Source: Tomocerus qinae (lineage: Eukaryota; Arthropoda; Collembola; Entomobryomorpha; Tomoceridae). From it: 64,000 nucleotides of DNA. Shown here one piece after another: positions 35,536 through 48,199 of the stretch. Below the pieces are notes generated by a model, which was given only the letters and a program-made list of their open reading frames with translations, did not search any database and was not told the DNA's origin. Where the stretch lies: positions 46,748,001 to 46,812,000 of the forward strand of contig CM034546.1 in NCBI GenBank assembly GCA_020055645.1, read 5' to 3'. The stretch's first letter is position 1; each line of letters begins with the position of its first letter. A program made the translations under genes and the position numbers.

Positions 35536-37559
35536 TCAATTACTGTCATCCGAGTCGCAGCATTGACAGCATTGTAATTTACCAATAAATTGGGGCAGCC
35601 AACTTCTACTTTCTTGTTGAAAGTCAGCAGTTTTTTTCTCCAAGACGACATTGTATTCATTCACGAAAATCTGTTCGGAATTATTGTGTCCAACAGACCA
35701 GATGATGTACGTTTTGGTAAAATGAGGAAATCCATCGACTCCGCCTTCATAAATCGAGTACTTCTCACTCGGGACTGTTAAACGTTTAATGTTGGGAAAT
35801 TTTTCTCGTACCAAACGAAACAATCTCAGGGATTGAATTTTCTCATTTTCAGTTGGGGAAAGATACTTGCCAAATACATATGTATTGACAGCCAAATTGA
35901 TCTCCGTGACACTCCCACAAGGGATGATCATAGAATTCATAAGTTGTGGAAAAGTAGAGTTGCCCGATTCGATTATATAATGATAATCGAATATTTTCAA
36001 TTGGGGAAATAATTCCGTCCAGTTTGAACAACTGGAAAATGCCCAAACGAAGTTCCTATAGGAATAGCATAGAGAAAGTTTCTCCAATTTTTCCAGTTTT
36101 GGAAAAATGAAATCGTCTTCAGCTGCAATTTGGCAAATGAATAAGACATTAGTACGTATTATACCACTTGATAAATGCTTAGAATGCATATAAACGGCTC
36201 TGCGTTTTACTTGTTTGATAATTTTCGCGAATATGAAAATTTTTAATATTAATAAATAAAAATTACCTTTCAAAATGTCAAAAAATGGATCTTTAAATTC
36301 TGCATTGAGAGCTGAACGAGGAAATGGTGGATGTGTAAGATCCAATACTTTAAGACATTCTTTTTGGCTTTTCAGAAAAATCAGTAGGAATTTGGAGTAA
36401 GAAAGAATGTCTTTAATCCCATTGTACTCGTCGCTGGGACAACAAATACATTGCAGTGAAAACGATTCCAATTGAAGTTTCCCCTTTTGCCCCAATGCTC
36501 CCAGGTTTCTAATAGATTCATCAACTTGAGTGACTCTGCAATTCCAATCCAACAGTGACAGTTCTCGTAGAGTTTTTAGATGTTCTAAAGGAATCCGTAG
36601 TAGAGTGTACGTATGAGTTGGATTCAAATTCATTTCCAGAATTTGTAGATTTTTTGTTGAAGTAATGAGATCGAATAGAGTTCGCATCACCTCATTCTTC
36701 CTGTCTTGATCCCAAGAAGATTTTTCATGAACAAAATATTTAATTGATTTCAGACCAGGTAATTCAATTTTGGCTACTCTGCCAAAATTAATCCACGAAA
36801 GTCCATAAGATCTCTTTCGCGAGGAAAATATCATTTTATTTTCTGTTGCAATAAATATTAGCGTTAAGTTCTCCAAATTGTGAAAATAACTGAAAATGAT
36901 ATTCCGGAAAGCCCACAGTTGATTCATCAACAATTGACGCTCTGAATGGCAACCGACCACTGTAAGATTCTTGATTAAACCACCAAACGATCCTAGCCAT
37001 CGCACACTCCAAAGATTTTCTTTTACAACACAATGTATTTTAATAAACTTGACGGATTCCAATGGAAGTCCTTCGTCGCAGCCATTAAAATCTTCAAAAA
37101 ACGATTTAAAATCTCGTTTACGATTTCCTACTGGCATTTTTGTATTGCTTTCTTCAAAAACTACATTCATTTCGGATTTGAATTGCGGCTGAACAACGTT
37201 CCGCCATTTTCGGCAAACTAATCGACACGATTTCAAATCTTCTCCATGTAAATTTTTAAGTATATTGCCCAGGATCTATTTCCAAAAAAAACATAAAAAT
37301 CAATTTGTAAACGCCTATTTAATTTTCTATTTATTTGTAAAAGCAAAATAGCTTTTTATTGAACATAAACTGGTTGCTCATAGAAAGGTAAATTCTAGGG
37401 CTGCAAGTTGCAAGTCTACAAGGAAGATGAGCATCGTACGATGAAACTGGAAAAGATAAATTTATCAATATTACTAACCTTGTCGTTATTCATTAATTTG
37501 TCAATTGGCGATTTAGAAGAATTAGCAATTGGTATCTTGGTTTTCGAGAATGAAAACAT
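35536..37559 (-). CDS. F-box protein with leucine-rich C-terminal region (3 exons, intact)
   Basis: Exons on the minus strand are 37559-37479, 37275-36267 and 36122-35536. All borders are GT-AG, the phases agree, and the frame encodes 558 aa from MFSFSKTK to GDSDDSN. An F-box lies at about residues 20-60, spanning exons 1-2 (ILGNILKNL...CRLVCRKWRNVV, with the typical Leu/Val-Cys-Arg-Trp core). Downstream are irregular leucine-rich segments (LENLTLIF, LQILEMNLN, LRELSLLDWNC, LKIFDYHYI) that resemble a degenerate LRR solenoid. Such proteins recruit substrates to Skp1-cullin-F-box ubiquitin ligases in nucleus or cytosol; the substrate is unknown. Intron 2 (36123-36266, 144 bases) is a multiple of three and has no stop, so retention would add 48 residues. 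A diverged, broken paralogue lies at 51905-56549 in the same orientation. Confidence 0.85.
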
Positions 37560-38021
37560 TTCTTCGGTGCGTATTTATTAGCTAAAACCAAAAACGGTAG
37601 GGTGGGGTAAAACAAGACCGGAACTTGAGATACTGCAGACAAGCAAGTGCCACAAACCACTTGTTGCAAGTTATATTTCTCCGTTGCGTCGTGATTCAGT
37701 GTCAAGACAGGAGTGGCAAATCAATACACCCTTCCCTATCATTTTAGCATTGTAAGTCGGAAGTATCTGTAGGAAAATACATTTTGCATGATTTCATGAC
37801 TTGAATATTCATTACAAGACAACCTCGGTTACCCTGCTATTCACAAAGAGCACAGACTAGATTCTAGACGTTGGGAGTCATGCGTGGTTTCACAAATTTT
37901 ACTAGATGCAATAGAATAATAGAAGTTACAATTTGTACACGTACTGCTTTAAGTATAAGATCCTCTAGCAGTCAAGCAAGATGTGTATAATATGCTTATT
38001 TGTTAATATGACTTGAAGACG

Positions 38022-38181
38022 ATGACAACAATATTATCGACAGACTATATGAAAGCAGTCAACGATACATCACCTTATCTCCCGGTTCCCTTCCCGGAGA
38101 AGCCAATGAACGGATATGACTTAAACCGGAGGTGGCAATTAAGATCCGAGATCCTTTCACTACTGCGAAAAGATGTAAAAG
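38022..38181 (+). CDS. Possible first coding exon, unknown product
   Basis: From an ATG, 160 bases encode about 53 residues with protein-like composition (PYLPVPFPEKPMNGYDLNRR, then a charged helix) up to a consensus donor AAAAG|GTAATG in phase 1. No downstream exon was found. It lies 460 bases upstream of, and divergent from, the intact F-box gene, so the two could share a promoter region. Confidence 0.3.
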
Positions 38182-38989
38182 GTAATGTAATATTTGTCAT
38201 TCAAATATAAGCAAAGGATGTATCTATGTATGATTTAAGAAGCAGTCTATAATGGTTTTAAGACTTACCTCAGTAAATTAATCGTAAACGTATAGTTTAT
38301 AGATTTACAATTTACCACAGTTAGCATTTAAAATTTTAACAAATACTGTTTTCATTGAATATAGTTCGACTGCATGAATTCAGTTTTAGAGAGAGTTCGT
38401 ATCGGTCAATTCAATTTAATTCATGACTACATTATGATTCATGATCATGATTAATGACTGGTTATAGCATTTGTCAGAATTAATTTTAAAAAAATAGTAA
38501 CAAATTTCTGGATCAAATATCATTTTTCGTTCATATTCACAGCATTTTAACCTGTGATTTAGTATGCATTAAAACTAATGTCCGTCATTTGTTACTATTT
38601 TATAGTAATAATAGAAATTATTAGTATATACTATAATGGCTATTCTAAAAGGCATATCTTATTGTAGTTGTAGGAAAATTAGAAAGATAAAGGTTAACTT
38701 ACTTGTTACGTTTTCTTTGTGTTTGTAGCCGTAGTAGTAAATCTGCTTAACTATAGGTAGGCCTTGAGAATAGGGTAAAGTGTACTGTCACAGTGACAAG
38801 TGAGAACAATTTATTTCTATGAAAATCTCTTTATACGTCTATGACTTTAAAATGACTAATGGATGTAATAAAGAATATCTTTAACCAAACTAAGTTAAAT
38901 TTAATTAGGTAGTTGACTTATTTTATTACTATGACAATGCTGATTATGTCATACAGACAAGTTTTACCGTTTACTTTTTTATTGGAATT

Positions 38990-41000
38990 TGAATGTATGT
39001 ACTAACTGAATTTTAGTGTATAAGGCTGACTAAAAATCAAGAATAATATAAAAGTGGAAATGTTTTCTTAAAACTTTTTAAAGTGTGTTTCAATACAATG
39101 ATATCTGCAGTTTGACTAGGTTTTAATACAAAACTAAAAGTCAGACATGCTGAAGTGTAAGTGTGGTCATCCCTATGTCAGGATCATGAATGCAAAAGGT
39201 TGCACGGCTTTATTACATTTAGGACTGACATGGATAATTTCGTTCGTCATTCTCACCTACGTAGGTTCTGACTCATGATGCATAAAATCCTAAATAGGTA
39301 AGTACCTATAGATTTGCCCTATTTCTTTGACGCATTTGCGAACAGTTGGAAGAACATAACATTATTTCCAGGACATAAGGCACTCTAAAGTTAGAATTCG
39401 AAAGGTCTCTAAACTGAATTTCACTTACTGAACAGTCGAAGGTATATAATATGTCAGGAAAATAGGGAGAAAACTAATTAGCAGCAGAAACTTAAGTCAA
39501 TTAGCAGGTATGTACTTACATGGATGGTTTATAGGACAAGTGAAGGTTTGAGTATGTCGAAGAATGGTAAATGCACTTACTACTGGAAACTAATTGAAAT
39601 CTAATTATTTATCCTTTTACTAACTTGAAGTATGTTCTTGCAACATGCAACTCAGCCACTTGGTATAAGCAATAGAATAAGCTTTCTATTACCTGTCCAT
39701 GATGAACTTATAATTTATTCGCTATCTCATCTGGGCGACATGCATCTGCCTATTGGTTACTCTTCTCAAGCAAAAGACTAATTTTGTCTGTTCTTAGACA
39801 GTCGATAGTGGGTTATTATAGCTTAGTGTGAAAACTCGATTTTTTCCAGTCATGAGAATTCTGTTTCGTAGATAGAAAGAGAAAATTAATTACTACTTCA
39901 GATAATGAAGTGGATGTGCTCTACTTCGTCATCATCATATTCATTCTTAGAATTGTTGTTTAATGTTAAAATCCTATTTCCATGTGTTGCTCTCATATTA
40001 TAAACTTGCCTCTATATTTCCTGCATTTACAAGGCTTGTACATTTTGCCGTACGCTAATACAATCAGCATAATTGTGATAACTAGATTTGGAATTCACTC
40101 AATGCCATTTTATACTCAATCGATATGTGTTCCCAAGTTGCGCATTTAGTAAGCATTTAGTGTTTGGTAAGAAAGGATATTTTGCAAGGGGTCCAGCTAA
40201 CAAGTATTCGACATTCTGACTGTGGCATAAGACAATTTAAATGGACTAATATCACTTCATCACTTGGTTTGAACCAAATGAAATATATTCATAAAATTTG
40301 AATACAAACATCGCATAGAAGAGAAAACAAATATTTTTAATCTTAGCCAAAGTATGAGCAGAAGGATAAGGATTAACAGGAAAGAAAGGTAGTGAATCAT
40401 CTATTCCTCATCAGAACGCAAAACGTCATTACATCAATCAACCCTAGTTCGGTGATAGGAAGGAAGACAACGCACTTTACCAGTTTTGTTACAGAATTTA
40501 CCAGCCGAAAGCAGATTGTTATGAAAGCTATTAGAAAAACATAGCTATACAATATTTTGACACAGCCCTGTGCGTTATGTGAGTATCAAATACTGTAAGT
40601 GAAAGCAAATATCTAAGATGGTTTGTGATGTGGGTTCTCTTTAGATTCCACGATATCTTTTGAACAGAATAAAATTATCGACTTCTATCTCCAGGGTTCT
40701 TTTAACAAAAGATTCTGTCTTCGTTTGTTTTAGTTCCACTTGACACACAAACATGAATTTTTGTTGCCTACATTTGTGTTACCAGTTTCTTTCGGATTGC
40801 TTTCAAGAAGCACATAATATAAAGTAGGTTAGGTATGTAGCATCGGTGTTGTAAGAACTTTGATCTTCACTGTTATTCATTAATTATCCTATTACAACTT
40901 CTCCGCTATGTACCACTCAGGTAACCCAATTCCAATACATATTATATTTATAACTATCAAGCTGATTTAGATTTTGTATATTCATTATTATTAGTATTGA
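38990..41000. repeat. Segmental duplication, copy A (F-box upstream flank)
   Basis: Several collinear blocks match the 57.4-61.5 kb region: 39020-39230 against 57430-57650, 39270-39330 against 57710-57770, 39460-39660 against 60240-60430, 39800-40120 against 60880-61240 and 40850-40990 against 61420-61560. Identity is moderate with many indels, so the duplication is old. Together with the F-box paralogues it indicates duplication of a block of at least 5 kb. A weaker third fragment lies at 42005-42090. Confidence 0.65.
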
Positions 41001-43224
41001 GATCATAGGAGACTAACTTCATTACTCGTTATTGGTTAGAGATACCTTACCAATCTCAGAGTAGTAAGCATACACATGTAACTAAGAATAAGTGCGATTT
41101 TTATTTGTCTGTTACGTACCAATAGTATCAATAGAGAGTTTACACTGCTTTCAATATTTACAATTCAGACTAACACTCTCTGAAGCTGGTTTTCTTTGAA
41201 TTATACACTAAAGATTGATGCGTTCAAAATGATGTTATATGTTTGTAATTGTACGTTTTGTAAAACATTTCAAGCACATTACTTCAACCTAAAATATATG
41301 TTACCGATCCATACGAACATGCTCTGGAGCTTGAAGTAAATATCATCTAGTAATAACTAAAAGTTGAAATACGTAGTTATTTAGCACCAATGTTGCCACA
41401 AATTTGATTAAACGATAGAGAAATGTAAAAGGAAGAAGCATCAATAATTAGATTTTAAATGTGGGTATTATTTCCTGTACCTTTTACATTTACTTTTAGT
41501 CAACCATATACAATTAAGATTCATCGACGTCTTTCCTAATTGTTTCACATCCGTCATAATTGTTTTTTCCGTTACTTGTCTGGGATGTATGTATTCCACT
41601 GATTCAGTGCTGTACATTGGTAGATTATATATTATGTTGCTATTTTCCTGTTTAACTCAGCTGCTCCCAATTTCAACATTCTATGATTCAGCGACAAGAG
41701 AGCATAAGTCGGGTCAACAATGCTGCCATACATTGGTATCATTCAAAGTCAAAAACACTTATTCAGAATTGTAGATTTACATGTGATCGATTTTATGTAT
41801 TCAAGCATCCACTAAAGCAAGAAACATATCATTGATTTGAATATTGATCTCTTTTTAAATCATTAGAATTTCTAAGTCGCCGTATTAAGACACCTATCTA
41901 TTATGGTTAAAACATGTCAATTGAATCGCAGATCGCAGGTAATGCATACATCGATGATATTTTTAGCATCAATAAAAGCATACATTAACATATCAAACAA
42001 ATTCACTTATTTCTGGGGAACTAATTGAAATCTAATCATTCATACTTCTGTAAACTTGAAGTGCGTGTTTGAAACTTAGTGATTTTTGAGGCAATAAAGG
42101 TAGGTAGTGTGCAACTGCATTCTGCCAGTGAAAATAAATAAATAGTATTATGTTGGTCATATAACTTGGATGACGCATCTACTAAATTACCTTTTGAAGA
42201 ATCTAATTCTCTCAGATAATCATATCTAGCCAATCTTTAAATCTTTCATACAACGTATACATAGAAAATCAAACAATAGAGAAATCTGTGTACCAAAAGA
42301 TAAATTTAATTGCATGCACTGAATTGGGTGTTAAGTACGGCGTTTTCCATTTAGCTTGGGGATAGGGGTGCCAATTAGATACAATATCAGTACGTGTATG
42401 CATGCATGTTGGAAGGTGATTGCTTAATGCTGCATTATCGCTAACTGCTAATTGAAAATCAATACTTTTGCTTTGGTGTAACTTCTATAATACTTATCTA
42501 TTGTTTACCTCAAATATATTAAAAAAATTATTACTCTAATATATCATTACTTCTACATACACTGAAACTAAATTTCCCTCTACTTCTAGTTATTTCTAAT
42601 TTACTCAATAATCTGAATTTTATTCTCTAAAACGCTTTTGAAACTAACATTTATAACGTTATTGTAGTGAGATGTTAGCATCAAAAATATCAACAAGATT
42701 TTCGGAGCGTACATAAGGATCTTCGAAATGTTGAATTTTACCTGTCAGTTGTTGCTAACTTTTCTTCCGTTCTTTTTCCACTTCGGCTATCTACTCCAGC
42801 AAATTCAAATTCATAGTTAAGAATATGTTATCTTTTTATGTATTACATTTACAGTAAAGTGTGCTTTTAGGTATGTAATTATTTGTCCAAGTTTCACAAT
42901 GCACATAATAATACATTGCCTACAACTCTTCTGCTCGATACTTCTGCTTACACACTCAATCTATACCATTAATAAGGAGACGTAGCTATTTCCTACCTAC
43001 AGCCATGCTGACACTCAGCACAATCGTTATTGTCTATCTTTTATGCTATTTTCCATTATTAATCGTATTAGTATTATTGCATTGTCAAAATGTCATAGCA
43101 TAGTGTGTCCTATATAGCATCAAAGCAATTCAATCAATGCTGATTTCTAACTCACTAGATTGAACTTACTCATACATGCATTTATTCCACTAGCGATTGT
43201 GAAATTTGACAAACAAAACATTTG
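41001..43224. other. Gene-free AT-rich DNA
   Basis: No exon of convincing composition. The segment 42005-42090 repeats part of the duplicated F-box flank (ACTAATTGAAATCTAATCAT). Otherwise nothing recognised. Confidence 0.35.
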
Positions 43225-44200
43225 ACACCATAATTAGAAGATTTCTTTGCTAAAAGCTAAAATGGTATGGAATTACCCCAGCTTGGTACATTTCTTATTT
43301 AAATCAAAGATGTCAATGCTTTAAGTCTGCAGATGATAATTCTTGTGTTGAGTTCACTATGCAAGGTACTCCGCAAGGAAGTGTTTTATCAACACTTATA
43401 TTTTCAAGTTATATAAACGATTTACATTTGGTTCTACAGATATTTTATTCGCAGATGACATAAATACAATCATCTGGCAAGCCAAGTAATTTAAATTTAA
43501 TAAAATTTTGCTTCTGACCTAATGAGGGTTAATGAGTGGGTATACTCAAATAGTATGAAATTATACCTTAGCAAGATAAAAATTGCTACTAGTTGAGAGT
43601 GTACATAATGTGGGGGAGATTGAACAAATAGGTATTCAAGTATATGGAGTTGAAATAGTTAGCAGTGACGGCCTTGAAACATTAGGACTGGTGTTTGATT
43701 TTGATCAAACTCAAAGTTGGGTCAAACATGTTAAAAAGGTGACTAAAGCTGTTATTTGTGTTCTTAGTTCCATTAGTCTATTCCGAACTGTTTTACCAAG
43801 AGATACATTAATTACACTTTGCAATGTATACATTCAACCTAAGTTTTACATGGGGCGGGGTTCCGCTAATGAGAATTGCATTCCAAGAGCAGGAAGATTA
43901 CTTTTACACAAATGTAAATATGATAGTATTAAGCAAAATATAACAGAAAACTTATCCCCCGAAAAGCTTTATTTTAGTTGCATTACTCATGATTGCCCTG
44001 AGTAGTTCTTGCTCCATTTAAAATGTAAATTCAGCATAATATATAAATATGATACTAGGAATAAGAATGATATTCCTTGTAATAAAGCTATTAAAAATAA
44101 GTATGGTAACAGATTACTCTGTAAAGTCAATTTGGAATGAGTTATGTAAAAGATTATGTAAAAGAGAGCAAATCTAAGTGTATTTTTAAACACGAGTTTG
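43225..44200 (+). mobile_element. Decayed LINE (non-LTR retrotransposon) fragment
   Basis: Reverse-transcriptase motifs are readable in order: KWYGITPAWYISYL (about 43259), GTPQGSVLS (about 43364), YINDL, the catalytic-type FADD (43448-43459) in a shifted frame, then a long C-terminal frame at 43583-44005 with the thumb-like NEWVYSNSMKLYL just before it and SPEKLYF near the end. Frameshifts and stops separate the pieces, and the 5' half and tail are missing. The clade is uncertain, within the jockey/CR1/I-like range. It was probably 5'-truncated on insertion and has been decaying since. Confidence 0.8.
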
Positions 44201-45622
44201 TCCTTTCTTCAGTCTTAATTTAACGCCTGTGGCATAGCTATACTTTTGATACGACTGTTTATTGATCCATCACTCTTAAATTTCCATTTCCACTGTAAAA
44301 CAACATTGTAATTCAATTATCTCTGAGAGTGTAGCCTACCTGAACACTGATGTTTCCCCAAGATGTACCACTACACATTTCGTTTTCGGTAAGACATTTC
44401 TACACAAATAAATCTTTTCTCAATCTTTAACCAGAAGGCAACCAGACAAGATTGTTTCTAGTTACCTACAGGCAGGAGCAAAAACTTAACAAACATTAAA
44501 CAGCTTAACAAACGGTAAGTTTAACTTGAATAAATCATTTATTGGAAGCATTTCATTACCTATTTTGTTACGTTTGTTTCCATGTTTGAGTTTCACTCCC
44601 TGGACATATTTAAAATCTATAATTATTACATAATATCTTAACCTGGCATTTTGTGTGTATCAATTCGGATTAGAGATTGTTATAATACCGTTTGTAAAAT
44701 ATTGCTGAAGTAATATGGGTCACTTGCCCGTCGAGAATATTTAAATAAAAAGCAATCAATTAATTGGGATTAGAACTAAATCCTATTTATTCACTAAAAA
44801 TCTTCGGATTACTTACCGTGGCGGAAGGTGAATACCTCAGTGAAATTTGCAATACATTTTGTATTAAAGCGTTGGCAGGAAATCATATTTTTCCGCTATT
44901 GCCATAATTAAAAACTTATAACTGGTTTTTTATACTTCGTAGCCACAAGTCTTTGAAAAATATCGGAAACAAAGTGAAAGCCTTATTGGCAATTTTGACG
45001 ACTTTTGATGAATAAATAAGGGCTATAATCTAATTCGAACTGCTGTAAGTTTCCCCTATAGTAATCAGCCATAGGCCAATTATAAATTATTATAAAATTC
45101 GCAAATAAGTGGATTGGATGGTAACAGGAGGAGGGTGTGCAGTGTAGTATTAGTAGGTGGTGGTATACATCAAAAGACTTGGCATGCAAAGCCACAGTTC
45201 GGAGAAAAGATATGCCCAAACAGGAGAATGCAAAAGCAAGCATCGGAGAAAATAGAAACCTCAAAACTTTTTTTAGGTTTTACGAATGGCTATTTTCTGT
45301 ATGTATAATTAGGCCAGAAGTCATTCCGTACAGTACACAATAACACAATATTTAAAATTGTCAGTTCGACTAGTAAATGGTCGGTAAACGGACCAGTTTT
45401 TTGGTTGAAAGCTATGTAGTAATATATTATTACAATGTAATATTTTACCAACGTATTAGTCCAACGAATGAAAAAAATAACTTGCCGTCTCATCGTTGAA
45501 GTTGAAGACATAATTTAACTTTGTCATTGTATCATTCATTTTAATAGAAAGTGTATCACTTGAATTTATTCAAAGTGTCATTGTGTTGTAGACAAGCCAA
45601 ACTGAAATTCGGAAGTTCAAAA
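44201..45622. other. Intergenic DNA upstream of the MATH-BTB gene
   Basis: No convincing coding segment. It should contain the promoter of the MATH-BTB gene; no element could be assigned. Confidence 0.35.
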
Positions 45623-47332
45623 ATGGGCAATACCAATAATAACCAAAATCCTGCCATTACTATCGACAGTTTTGCGGTTACCGATGTAAGTATATACACA
45701 TTTCTGATGTGAAATGATCTAGTATCTCAATAATTTGTGATATTAAAATTTATATTTTGTGTTTTGTAAGATGAAAGTTGAAGTCTTCAATTTCCGGTGG
45801 GATATAAAGCATTTTAGAGAACGTCTTCAAATTGAAGACCCGAAATACAACTTAGGGTCTCCGTTGTTTTTCTTCTTTGGAGAGAATGAAAACTGTTGGC
45901 TTCAGTGGTGATTTATTTTTCACTTTGGGCAAGTAAAATAATTTTAAATTAATTAACAATATTAATATGATTCTATTGTACCAATGTACCTAGGCAAGTA
46001 AAAGTTGGTTGGACGGATGAGAAAAGAGATCTTTCGTTGTTCCTATTTCTTACAACTGCAAAAAACCCCATATTTGCCGAATTTCATTTTGAGCTGTTGG
46101 GCGATGGACAATCTTCGCTGCGACGTAAACTTATTATTGCATTGTATATAATGTTGTGTTTAATTATATTTAGTACTGACAGTTACAACAAGTCTATTCC
46201 AATGAATATATCGTCTGCTTAATATTACAACGTAACAAGTTATTTTATCATGGCTGCTACAAAGTAATAAGCCATGATAAAATGACTTGTTACGTTGTAA
46301 TATTAAGCAGACGATATTTAGGATTTGGATCAGGAACCTTTATTCCAAGAAAACAAGGATTTGGGTTTGAGAAATTTTTCTCTTTGACAACATTACTAAA
46401 TCCGGAATACAAATGGTTGGAAGATGACACTTTAAAGCTTCGCTTTCAAATTAAAATTAAAAAGGACACACAGCTTGTGGTTACTCGACCCAGAAAAGGT
46501 GACACTCCAAAAAAATTTCTCCCTCAGAAGCAAGATCTCATCTGTAATTTGAATGATTTGTTTCATTCTAAAAACTTTGCGGATTTATCCATTCAGACAA
46601 AAACTTCAAAAGTGATGGCGCACAAGGCCATATTGTCATGTACAACTTTCATTTTCTAATTAAATATTTAACACACTTGTTTAAATAGAATATTTAAATA
46701 AATATGTTTGTTTTTTTAGGTCGAAGTCCAGTTTTCTCAAGGATGTTTCAAAGCAACACAAATGAGGTAATTGATAACACTGTGACAATCTTAGAATTTG
46801 ATGAAGAAGTTGTCAACGGAATGCTACAATACATGTATTGGTACGCCATAAATTTTTTACCGAATTTAAATTATGTTTTGTTAAGTTACTAATACTTAAG
46901 CCTAGATTTCCCCCCAATAACTGTAAGAGACTTGATAAAGAACTATGTAATAATTTTGTTTCAGTGGAACGATATCTCTGGAATGTATGAACACAAATTC
47001 CCAGGAACTATTTCAAATTGCGAATAAGTACGATATCAAAGGATTGCAAGAAGAAGCTGAGGAGCATATTGCAAACAACCTTGCTGTAATCAACGTTGTG
47101 AATGCTCTTATTCTGGCTGACATGAATACAGCCATGGAGTTGAAAACAAAGGCCATGAAATTCATCAATCAGTAAGTGTTTATGGCACGAAACCATTTTA
47201 AAATTGAAATTTAGGGGTTTTGATGGTATGGTTACACTTAGGAATAAAGCTGAGTTGAAGGAGATTGGAGCAATGCAAACAATTTTGACCTACAATCCTT
47301 CCTTAATTGAGGAGCTTTATCTATTGGAATGA
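45623..47332 (+). CDS. MATH-BTB (SPOP-like) protein, 7 exons, frame disrupted in exon 2
   Basis: Exons are 45623-45685, 45771-45932, 45994-46124, 46322-46639, 46720-46840, 46965-47171 and 47242-47332, all with GT-AG borders. The N-terminal MATH/TRAF-like domain is readable (FNFRWDIKHF, LGSPLFFFF, DEKRDLSLFLFL, GFGFEKFF...LLNPEYKWLEDDTLKLRFQI). It is followed by a BTB domain (LFHSKNFADLSIQT, AHKAILSCRSPVFSRMF, MLQYMYCGTISLE) and a BACK-like tail (QEEAEEHIANNL). Such proteins are substrate adaptors for cullin-3 ubiquitin ligases. The exon lengths sum to 1093, one base too many for an open frame. Exon 2 reads CWLQW then TGA at 45909-45911, while the next frame gives the expected GDLFFTLG into exon 3. 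So either a single +1 change has disabled this copy, or there is a sequence error. The rest is intact (about 363 aa expected). Intron 3 holds a MITE. Confidence 0.75.
46212..46313. mobile_element. CGTCTGC-family MITE abutting a splice acceptor
   Basis: A 102-base hairpin with ends CGTCTGCTTAATATTACAAC, flanked by ATAT (46208-46211, 46314-46317). It sits in intron 3 of the MATH-BTB gene with its duplicated ATAT only two bases before the acceptor AG at 46320-46321. The region normally holding the branch point and pyrimidine tract is therefore the MITE itself. Confidence 0.85.
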
Positions 47333-47635
47333 AGATCAGAGGAACCCTTTCAGTGTTTACAATTATAAATTCTGAATTAAAAGTAGCACTTTAAAAGTAG
47401 CATTTAAAATATATTAATGTGTACAGTGGTATGAGCCGTTATTGGTAATAATTACCCGTATCGAAATAATTCCGCGTACCTATAACTGTGCTTGTTTTTT
47501 AATGTAGATAAAATGCATGTAAATTTTGATAAGAGATGCAAATGTAGGTAAAAGGCACCTAAACTTATAGATAGATAAGTGGATGTGTACTAAAGAATAA
47601 TGAACATTGCCTTGAGTTCTACTGTTCTAGGTATC

Positions 47636-47877
47636 TGGCCAGAGTATAAAGTCGGCACGCCGTAAATTGATTTATATACGGCGTGCTTTATATACCGTAA
47701 ATGCTGAACATGCCGCATATGCCATAAATTAAGCAAAGACATCGTTTTTGACAGGTAGTAAATCGTAAATCCGATTTTTGGCGATATTTTTTAGTTTACG
47801 GAATTTACGGCATGCCGCACACTATTTTTGTGCAGCAATTTACGGCATGCGGCATTTACGGCACACTCGATACCTTG
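47636..47877. mobile_element. Inverted-repeat element rich in GCCGTAAAT motifs
   Basis: The left part (GGCACGCCGTAAATTG) and right part (ATTTACGGCATGCGGC) are inverted, with GCCGTAAAT or its complement appearing about six times over 240 bases. The outer ends pair loosely (GGTATC near 47631 and GATACC near 47870). There is no coding content. Confidence 0.5.
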
Positions 47878-48080
47878 TATTGTATCTGGCATAATGGTAG
47901 TTAAGTTGCAGTCTGCAAATGCTCTGAAATGGCAGAAACATAAAAAAACGTGTATTTTTTACTCCTAGTACATACGTGTCAAGAAATTTGGATTTTATAA
48001 TGAAGGCTAATAAATAAATTAAGTCAGCACAACTTAATTACGGCCTTCAAACCAGGCAAGGATTGTAATGAAGGGAGAAC

Positions 48081-48197
48081 ATGCAAATGGAAGAAGGAAG
48101 AAATCCAGGAGAATGCTACTTTACTGCCTATGTAGACATTGACCTCGATCTAAATGATCCGATGGATATATCACTGTCTTCAGTTGATGACATCTAA
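48081..48197 (+). CDS. Very small ORF or terminal exon, 38 aa, acidic
   Basis: An ATG opens a 38-residue frame ending DPMDISLSSVDDI, acidic and protein-like, with an AATAAA 40 bases after the stop. A second frame through the same DNA (FKPGKDCNEGRTCKW) is also open for about 30 codons, so a spliced or frame-shifted terminal exon is possible. Not recognised. Confidence 0.25.
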   Translation: MQMEEGRNPGECYFTAYVDIDLDLNDPMDISLSSVDDI

Positions 48198-48199
48198 AT

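Noticed and set aside
46282-46321. Start of a long frame inside the MITE upstream of MATH-BTB exon 4
   Set aside because: The ATG and first codons come from the transposon; exon 4 starts at the acceptor at 46321.
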